A stretch of 64,000 nucleotides of DNA, taken from contig NZ_CP055263.1 in the NCBI RefSeq assembly GCF_014217835.1, forward strand, positions 3,103,501 to 3,167,500, in the 5' to 3' direction. Positions 58,701 through 64,000 of this stretch are shown piece by piece (position 1 is the first letter of the stretch; every line of letters starts with the position of its first letter). Source of the DNA: Metabacillus sp. KUDC1714 (GTDB lineage Bacteria > Bacillota > Bacilli > Bacillales > Bacillaceae). A program made the translations under genes and the position numbers. The notes under the pieces are model-generated. The model was not told where the DNA came from. It was given only the letters and a program-made list of their open reading frames with translations, and did no database searches.

Positions 58701-60456
58701 CTATGTGATGAATGATCGAATTCAAGCAACGATCTCTTCGGAAATCGGGACAAACAACCTTGCGGGAACTTTCCAGCCGGGGTGGCTTGGGGATCTTGCT
58801 TTGTTGGACAATAATGGAATGGAAACGATTGACTGGAGTGAGATGGTCCTAACTCCGACAATGAATGATCCAAAACGGCCATGGAACCGTGAAGGTGAAT
58901 GGTTGTCTTTACCTGCTATTCAGGTTGAGGGGGATACTGTAAAAGCTTCAGGACAAGCACAAATGAATCCGGCAGTCAAAACGTCCGTTACGTATAAGGT
59001 GCTTCCGAATGCGCCGATTGCAAAGTTTACATTAGAGCTAAACAATACTGGTTCAGAGGATTTTAAGGGATATTTTCAATATTTGCTTGATCCTGACAGT
59101 CCTGATGACACAGTATTTGTTCCTGGAATAACAGCTGCAAATCCTGGTTTCATCACATCTGGCTATACAGGGAATTATCTTTATGATGGACCAAAAACAG
59201 CAATTTCAAGCCCTGCACACGGAATTGCATGGGTAAATGACCAACCTGCTGGATTAAGTGCTTTTGGCTATATTTTTGGGGCATCCTTTGATGCAAGCGT
59301 AGCAGCTGGTCAAAAAAAGTCGATTAGCTGGTACCACATCACTGATTATCCAGCTGAAGGAAGCGACCCTGCAGCTAATATTGCCAATTGGGCTGCTATG
59401 ATCGGGACATTAGACCCGGAAGCAGCTGAGCAATCAAGAATTCAGGGAAGGGTTACGGATGCCGAAACCAAGCAACCTGTTGAAGGAGTGTTAGTAGAGG
59501 CTCTCGATGAAGATAATAAAGTAATTGCCTCTTCAACAACAAATCAAGAAGGAAAATATTTATTTGCAATCCAAAAACCTGGACACTATAAAGTTCAGAC
59601 AAGTCGTTTGTCCTATGAAAGTGCTTTAATCGATACGAAAATTAGTGCGGGTGAAACCAAGTCTTTGGATCTTCCGCTAAAGCCAGTAACAGTTAATGTT
59701 AGTACTGGAAAAGTGTTGCCAGGTCCAGTTTCTGAAGGTTCAAAGCAAGATATATTGATGGAAAACAGCAAACTAGCAATGATGATTGCTTCCGTAACTA
59801 ATGACGCACAGCTTCCTGGAGTAACGAAAGGAAAGCCGATTGATATTTCAGCTAAAGGCTATCATGATCAAATGGACTGGTTTAATCTTCCTTATGTATC
59901 AAAAGAGCAGCCAACAGGACCGGATGCATGGGCACAGCTAACTGTAAAAAGCGAGGAAGTAAAAATAGAGGAATCTACTACTGAACGTGCTGTATTAAGT
60001 GTAAATGGTGGATCTATGGAGGATCCAGAATTGAGTGTAAACACTACTTATACCATTTTACCTGACCAAGAGTGGATTTCAGCGGAAACGATCGTAACGA
60101 ATACGGGCAAGGAAGCAAAATCAGTTTGGCTAGGTGATGCGCTTGATCACGACGGTTCAGGACAGAAAAGCGGTGTTGCCGGTCATGGTTCGATTACGCT
60201 ACCCTATTCTAGCCCACAGGAGTTTATCCCTACAGAACCGTGGATTGGAATGACTGGAACAGACAGGCAAACAATTGGTCTTGTTTATTCTGGAAATACC
60301 ACCGGGTTAAAAGCATATGGTAATGGAAATTGGATGATGACCCGACAATTTATTGATCTTCCAGCAGGTAAGAGTCATACGATGACTAGAAAAATTGTGG
60401 CTGCACCTGCTGGATCTGAGGATCCGTTTTCGGTACTAAGCGCCATTTTCGAGTAA
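55792..60456 (+). CDS. Giant exported calcineurin-like phosphoesterase with PQQ propeller and carboxypeptidase-regulatory domains
   Basis: 1554 residues; GAGGAGGAG lies 6 bp before the ATG. Order: signal peptide (about 1-38), an SdrD/B-like immunoglobulin domain (KGVVYDDKNENGKRDSNENG), a calcineurin-type metallophosphoesterase (about 150-330; NVADVH, SGDLTN, GNHDF, VGHTHV supply the metal ligands), a second Ig-like domain (380-475), a PQQ-type beta-propeller of repeated GxLYALDAxTGKxLW blades (about 483-857), two carboxypeptidase-regulatory Ig folds (about 858-940 and 1219-1300) and two related beta-sandwich modules. No sortase motif or SLH domain is visible. It is probably a secreted enzyme that hydrolyses phosphodiesters while bound to a wall polymer. 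No introns, frameshifts or stops are seen. Confidence 0.85.
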   Translation: MKLAEGKWKITKKRLKAMTAVVMCGLAISAIAKPVIANNMNVTIKGVVYDDKNENGKRDSNENGIPNVSVSDGKKITVTDEEGNYQLATSADRRQTDIVFVTVPSGYNVKTDENKTPQFYKMLGSLKAGETREQDFGLLHTPENKNPNFSFANVADVHVEAGTTNNRERFTDQLKQINESTGDPAFIAVSGDLTNRATDAEFQDYTASTATSTLPVYPAVGNHDFAPGSDYQTRIDRYRNYLGPEWYSFDYGNKHFVTLENTLGFSEADQLEWLKQDLALNAKDKEVVVFVHKPLNTPQTPSPDNTKQFIELLSEYNTRLVMVGHTHVNDVAQDTIPGADHVTTVSSSYTIDQSPNGFRMVTFQGDKQDPKFKMYDVNKSASIVHPANNSEVSQGKMNILVNAYNTSSNVKKVEYRIDGGPWKKLKQSSGMSWYGTWDDSKAKLGRHHMEVRVTDDAENVWAKISQFTIVDSDKKITPKSGSDWTMFHGDAQHTGYAKDTLEAGLRLSWTYHTPGTILTSSPAIVDGIIYIGTRDEDGNKHHAIHAVDQKTGKKLWQVKADAQVQSSPAVAEGIVYASTIRGTLYAMDAKTGKMIWEKSVGKDEVQRAWMYYSPTVENGVVYQAYSTGSGGAMMAIDARTGKELWNSPLAGGWIVESTPVVKDGKVYVGADGGWLIALDAKSGKEIWRQKPAGGWMHSMPSISDGRVYMGYQGGLLVALDASTGKELWRYKSSDSSYIHGGATGSSAAIADGVVYMGFPDGNVAALDAASGLLKWKYRTQGGIISSAAVSGEVVFIGSNDGNLYAFDRMTGQPLWQHEIGAWVASSPAISGNTLVVGALDGNLYAFTPGGKMVQRWPRITGKVSDAKTGKPVSGAAILAINDKGETQTTVADTEGEYVLGVQPGKYTLSAKRRGYLNGDPVSAQIVAGQVETVNLHLEEITEPVAGKSQEAPDYNSGSPRLDAVNGEEYHYVMNDRIQATISSEIGTNNLAGTFQPGWLGDLALLDNNGMETIDWSEMVLTPTMNDPKRPWNREGEWLSLPAIQVEGDTVKASGQAQMNPAVKTSVTYKVLPNAPIAKFTLELNNTGSEDFKGYFQYLLDPDSPDDTVFVPGITAANPGFITSGYTGNYLYDGPKTAISSPAHGIAWVNDQPAGLSAFGYIFGASFDASVAAGQKKSISWYHITDYPAEGSDPAANIANWAAMIGTLDPEAAEQSRIQGRVTDAETKQPVEGVLVEALDEDNKVIASSTTNQEGKYLFAIQKPGHYKVQTSRLSYESALIDTKISAGETKSLDLPLKPVTVNVSTGKVLPGPVSEGSKQDILMENSKLAMMIASVTNDAQLPGVTKGKPIDISAKGYHDQMDWFNLPYVSKEQPTGPDAWAQLTVKSEEVKIEESTTERAVLSVNGGSMEDPELSVNTTYTILPDQEWISAETIVTNTGKEAKSVWLGDALDHDGSGQKSGVAGHGSITLPYSSPQEFIPTEPWIGMTGTDRQTIGLVYSGNTTGLKAYGNGNWMMTRQFIDLPAGKSHTMTRKIVAAPAGSEDPFSVLSAIFE

Positions 60457-60472
60457 CATCAATACTAAAATC

Positions 60473-60510
60473 AATACGGGTTGAAGAGTAAATTCTTCAG
60501 CCTGTATTTT
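60473..60510 (+). terminator. Terminator after the giant phosphoesterase
   Basis: AATACGGGTTGAAGA (60473-60487) pairs with TTCTTCAGCCTGTATT (60493-60508), followed by T residues. From here to leader C no gene is visible. Confidence 0.82.
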
Positions 60511-60647
60511 GATGGTAAAAATTAAATCTTTCAGCTTTACCCAATAGTCCATTCATTATGAATTCTTAACATTGAGATAATATAAGATTTACAATATTGT
60601 GTTTAAATAATAAAAGATTAAATTTTTTTATAGGTTGCAAACTTAAT

Positions 60648-60763
60648 AGTACTTTCTACCGAGGGTGGAGAATTGGAGAAAACCCAGGTATAGTTCTTAG
60701 TCAGATCGAATAGAAGCTCAATGAATTTCTATTTATTTTGAATAACTATACTTGGGTTTTTTT
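60648..60763 (+). ncRNA. Leader element C upstream of the HAD phosphatase operon
   Basis: A diverged copy of elements A and B. It keeps CGAGGGTGGAG, TGGAGAAAACCCAGGTATAG (the left arm) and the right arm CTATACTTGGGTT with seven T, while flanks and loop differ. Conservation of exactly these parts supports a functional role. It lies 131 bp before the HAD phosphatase start. Confidence 0.7.
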
Positions 60764-60894
60764 ATTATCAAAAATGGAGGTCAACTTGCAAAAAGAAGAA
60801 CCCTTAATTAATAAGTAAAAATGTAGAGGTATTTCTATAAATAGATGAAATGCAGCAAGATAACTAAGCAAAGAAAAGGCAGTGACACATAAAA

Positions 60895-61722
60895 ATGACA
60901 TTTAATCTAGCAAATTGTTCGACATTTATTTTTGACTTAGATGGATCGGTTTATTCTGGTAACAGGTTATACGCTGGAGTACAGAAATTATTGCAATTAC
61001 TGAGTCTTAGGCAAAAAAAAATATTCTTTTTAAGCAATAACTCTACGGATACAGCGGAATCTATTCGCAAGAAACTGCAAGGGATGGGTTTATCGATTCA
61101 TCATACTTCTATTCTAGTTGCCACAGAATTGGTAGGTGACTATTTACTAGAAAAGTACGGAAAAATTCGAGTGAAAACGTTTGGGACAACTGCACTTGAA
61201 CAGTCCATTAAGTCATGCGGGCACATTATATCATCTGCAAGTAGTAAAGATCCATGTGATGTGGTCGTTGTAGGAAGGGATCCATCATTTACCTATGAAA
61301 AGCTTTATGATTGTACAAGAACTCTTACAAATGGTGCAAAACTTGTGGCGGTAAATCCGGATCTATTTCATCCAGGTGAAGACGGCAGCAGGGTTCCCGA
61401 AACTGGGGCAATTATATCAGCGATCCAAGCGGTATCAGGCTACTCAGACTACGAATCAGTAGGTAAACCTTTTGATTATTCATTTAAAAAGATTCAGGAA
61501 CAATCTTTATCTGAGCCAAAATCATGCATCATGATAGGAGACAATCCTTACACAGATATTCTTGGAGGATACATGGCTGGAATGCATACAGCATGGATTT
61601 CCCATGGAGAAATATTTCCTTCAGAGCTTGGATTCAAGCCGGATGTAACAGTTTCATCCATTGGTGAATTAGTTCCTTACATTTTATTTGGGGAGTTTCA
61701 GGAAGAGAGTTACGAGGCTTAG
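60895..61722 (+). CDS. HAD superfamily IIA phosphatase (NagD/p-nitrophenylphosphatase type)
   Basis: 275 residues. HAD motif I is FDLDGSV, motif II SNNST, motif III Lys near SVGKPFDYSF, motif IV GDNPYTDILGG; the C2A-type cap lies between. The family includes glycerol-3-phosphate phosphatases (mammalian PGP, mycobacterial Rv1692) and NagD, all with small phosphomonoester substrates. Since it follows a GlpP-type leader, glycerol-3-phosphate to glycerol is a plausible reaction. There is no signal peptide. It precedes phoD 2 by 160 bp and probably shares its transcript. Confidence 0.85.
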   Translation: MTFNLANCSTFIFDLDGSVYSGNRLYAGVQKLLQLLSLRQKKIFFLSNNSTDTAESIRKKLQGMGLSIHHTSILVATELVGDYLLEKYGKIRVKTFGTTALEQSIKSCGHIISSASSKDPCDVVVVGRDPSFTYEKLYDCTRTLTNGAKLVAVNPDLFHPGEDGSRVPETGAIISAIQAVSGYSDYESVGKPFDYSFKKIQEQSLSEPKSCIMIGDNPYTDILGGYMAGMHTAWISHGEIFPSELGFKPDVTVSSIGELVPYILFGEFQEESYEA

Positions 61723-61881
61723 AATTCATGATTTCCCTTGGCTTTTCTCTTAAGTTATGAGATTGCAATTTATACCTAAAAAGTTAGTTAGTGACTTATC
61801 AAAGAAAGCAAAAGATAGCATTACCCGTTTACTCTATTAAACAATCATTCGAATTACTTTAATATAAAAGGAGAGATTAAT

Positions 61882-64000
61882 TTGAGTTACGAAAAATGGA
61901 TAAATAATTTGAGTTCGAAAAAAATGGATCGCCGAAGCTTTCTAGGGACAACTGGGAAAACGATGGCATTTGCTACACTTGGCTTTTCACTTCCTCTTGT
62001 ACAACCTGATAAGATAAAGGCTTCACCAATTTTCACTACAAATCCTTTTACCCTTGGAGTCGCTTCTGGTGATCCTCTTTCAGATAGCGTTGTTTTATGG
62101 ACGAGGCTTGCTCCTAATCCACTTGCAGAGGATGGACGAGGCGGGATGGATAATAGCTATGTTTCCGTTGAATGGGAAGTAGCAGAAGATGAAAATTTCA
62201 GTAGAATTGTTCGAAATGGTACGGAGATTGCTGGACCTGAGCTTGGACATTCTGTGCATGCTGAAGTGTATGGCTTAAAGTCATGGAGAGAATATTACTA
62301 TCGTTTTAAAGCAGGTAATGAAATTAGCCCAATTGGCAGAACAAAAACAGCTCCTGAGGAGGGTTCGCATGTAAAAAGTCTTTCGTTCGCCATAGCTTCT
62401 TGTCAATCGTGGACAGGTGGACGTTATTCAGCTTATAAACATATGGCTGAAGACAATCTTGATGTCGTTTTTCATTTAGGTGATTATATTTACGAGAAGG
62501 GTGATACAGAAACACTTACTGATTACCGGCTTCTTCATTCCCAATATAAAACATCCCCAGATCTGCAAAAAGCTCATGCGGCCTTTCCATTTATTGTTAC
62601 GTTTGATGACCATGAGGTGGATAATGATTGGTCAAATGATATCTCTGAGCCAAATTATCCGGAAGGGGAACGTGAACGTTTCCTTGCAGTACGCGCAGCT
62701 GCTTTCCAGGCCTATTATGAGCATATGCCGTTAAGACGCCGATCTAAGCCTAACGGTCCAGATATGCTTCTCTACCGCAAGTTTACTTTTGGAGATTTGG
62801 CAGAATTTAGTGTTTTGGATACTAGACAATACCGAAACAATCAAGTTGGAGCAGGCTTCCCTGGTGGACCTATTCATCCTGATGCATCGAATCCATCAAG
62901 AACGCTGATGGGATCTGAACAGGGGAAATGGCTTATTAATAATTTGAAATATTCACGTGTACGTTGGAATGTTATTGCACAACAAACGATAATGGCGCAA
63001 TTTGACTATGATACAGGAGAAGGGCTTAGTATTAACCGTGATCAGTGGGATGGGTACTCAGCGGACAGGGATCGACTATTTGACTTCATTAAAGAAAGAC
63101 GCACATCTAATCCAATTGTTCTTAGTGGTGATTGGCATTCAAGCTGGGTCAATGATTTAAAAGAGGATTTCAACAATCCTAAATCAAAAACAATTGCAAC
63201 CGAATTTGTGGGTACGTCCATCAGTTCAGGCTGCGGGTGGAAGAATCAAGTTGAAGCAGCTCTTACTGCCAATCCACATGTCAAGTTTTTTAATGGAGAT
63301 TACCGTGGATATGTGCGCTGCCTTGTAACACCTCAAGCATGGCAAAGTGATTATTGTATTGTAACTTCTGCAGATAATCCAGATGCCTCTATAAGCACAC
63401 TTGCATCATTTGTTGTTAAAAACGGCAAGCCTGGCGCTGTTCGCATCGGGGGAGTGGATGTTTCAAATATTGTATCAAATACAATGTTTGCTGGTAAGGC
63501 AAGCCCTATTTCAGTAACACTAAGTAATGGGACGAAAAAAACAGTAAAGGTTGATGTTCGTGTTCATGTTCCAAAGGAGTGGGAAAGTGAAGCTAAAACG
63601 ATCATTCTTGAACCTTATGGATCATCAACAGCTGAAGTGATGGTAACACCACCTGCCGGAATCCCAGTAACAGAAAAACTTAGTTTAGAAGTAAACGCTG
63701 ATAAGACAGAGGTATTCGGTACATCAAGAGACTTTTATGTAGTCTCCACATTTTCTAGGGAAGAGCTTTTTCTTGCTTTAGATGCTGGAAGTGAAACGAG
63801 TGCGCTATTACCGTCATACACTCGATTATCCCATAAAGATACTTGGGATGTCTCTAAGGGGTATGGATGGGTTGGAACAGTACCATCTTCTAGAGACCGT
63901 AACAAGCTGGATGAGTTACAGCGTGATTTTATCCTTTCTAAAGGAAATCCTACGAAACTTAGACTTTCTGTTCCTGCAGGTGTTTACAAAACTTATATTC
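61882..64000 (+). CDS. PhoD family phosphodiesterase 2, Tat-exported, with C-terminal extension; runs off the window
   Basis: More than 706 residues, open to the window end. The start is a TTG with GGAGAG 7 bp upstream. The Tat motif is MDRRSFLGTTGKT, followed by a hydrophobic stretch. The PhoD regions match those of phoD 1: LGVASGDPLSDSVVLWTRLAP, FAIASCQSW, HLGDYIYEK, FDDHEVDNDWSND, VLSGDWHSSWVNDL. After about residue 520 come an NEW3-like beta domain (MFAGKASPISVTLSNGTKKT) and a carbohydrate-module-like segment (YTRLSHKDTWDVSKGYGW...LSVPAGVYKTY) like those of polysaccharide-active enzymes. It is related to but clearly diverged from phoD 1. Confidence 0.9.
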   Translation, partial: MSYEKWINNLSSKKMDRRSFLGTTGKTMAFATLGFSLPLVQPDKIKASPIFTTNPFTLGVASGDPLSDSVVLWTRLAPNPLAEDGRGGMDNSYVSVEWEVAEDENFSRIVRNGTEIAGPELGHSVHAEVYGLKSWREYYYRFKAGNEISPIGRTKTAPEEGSHVKSLSFAIASCQSWTGGRYSAYKHMAEDNLDVVFHLGDYIYEKGDTETLTDYRLLHSQYKTSPDLQKAHAAFPFIVTFDDHEVDNDWSNDISEPNYPEGERERFLAVRAAAFQAYYEHMPLRRRSKPNGPDMLLYRKFTFGDLAEFSVLDTRQYRNNQVGAGFPGGPIHPDASNPSRTLMGSEQGKWLINNLKYSRVRWNVIAQQTIMAQFDYDTGEGLSINRDQWDGYSADRDRLFDFIKERRTSNPIVLSGDWHSSWVNDLKEDFNNPKSKTIATEFVGTSISSGCGWKNQVEAALTANPHVKFFNGDYRGYVRCLVTPQAWQSDYCIVTSADNPDASISTLASFVVKNGKPGAVRIGGVDVSNIVSNTMFAGKASPISVTLSNGTKKTVKVDVRVHVPKEWESEAKTIILEPYGSSTAEVMVTPPAGIPVTEKLSLEVNADKTEVFGTSRDFYVVSTFSREELFLALDAGSETSALLPSYTRLSHKDTWDVSKGYGWVGTVPSSRDRNKLDELQRDFILSKGNPTKLRLSVPAGVYKTYI

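Overview
The window is chromosomal DNA of a low-GC, Gram-positive, Bacillus-like bacterium. Ribosome binding sites are strong (AGGAGG type) and start codons include ATG, GTG and TTG. Catabolite-response (CRE) boxes, an RsbR-type stressosome protein, a GlpP antiterminator, TatA/TatC of the Firmicutes type and IS231-like debris all point to Bacillaceae. It is mostly an accessory, catabolic region: sugar, sulfated glycan, dicarboxylate and phosphodiester uptake cassettes, separated by stretches of decayed genes and small mobile elements.

Layout. 1-1454: 3' part of allophanate hydrolase. 1.8-11 kb: an alpha-galactoside cassette (LacI and AraC regulators, CUT1 ABC importer without its own ATPase, GH36 alpha-galactosidase, orphan sugar-binding protein) with a perfect 16-bp LacI operator inside the importer promoter. 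11-18 kb: MFS transporter, metallo-hydrolase, Lrp regulator, exported PAP2-type phosphatase and DinB protein. 18.7-22.1 kb: Tat-exported flavin amine oxidase, exported RidA and TatA-TatC. 22.7-25.2 kb: AraC regulator divergent from a GH4 glycosidase. 25.5-32.1 kb: GlnK/GlnL-like two-component pair, dicarboxylate/amino-acid symporter, aspartase and malic enzyme, a route from aspartate to pyruvate. 32.6-36.3 kb: a kinase-fold phosphotransferase, an RsbR paralogue and a solitary phage DnaD-type replication protein.

36.7-50 kb is a sulfated-saccharide locus: AraC regulator, GPH symporter, sulfatase, ABC importer, second sulfatase, an HPr-kinase paralogue and a formylglycine-generating enzyme that would mature the cysteine-type sulfatases. 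Two promoters carry the same pair of AraC half-sites, -10 hexamer and downstream CRE at nearly identical spacing. 51-64 kb is a phosphodiester scavenging locus: two Tat-exported PhoD phosphodiesterases, a very large exported calcineurin-type phosphoesterase with a PQQ beta-propeller, a HupE-like membrane protein, a HAD phosphatase and GlpP. Three copies of one conserved leader-terminator precede its transcription units. I infer that this is a GlpP (glycerol-3-phosphate) antitermination regulon for scavenging glycerol phosphate, possibly from teichoic acids.

Mobile and decayed DNA: two copies of a 219-bp MITE that differ at one base, each with a perfect 6-bp target duplication; two IS231-like left-end remnants; fragments of an integrase, a DJ-1/PfpI protein, a sulfatase, a histidine phosphatase and a LacI regulator.
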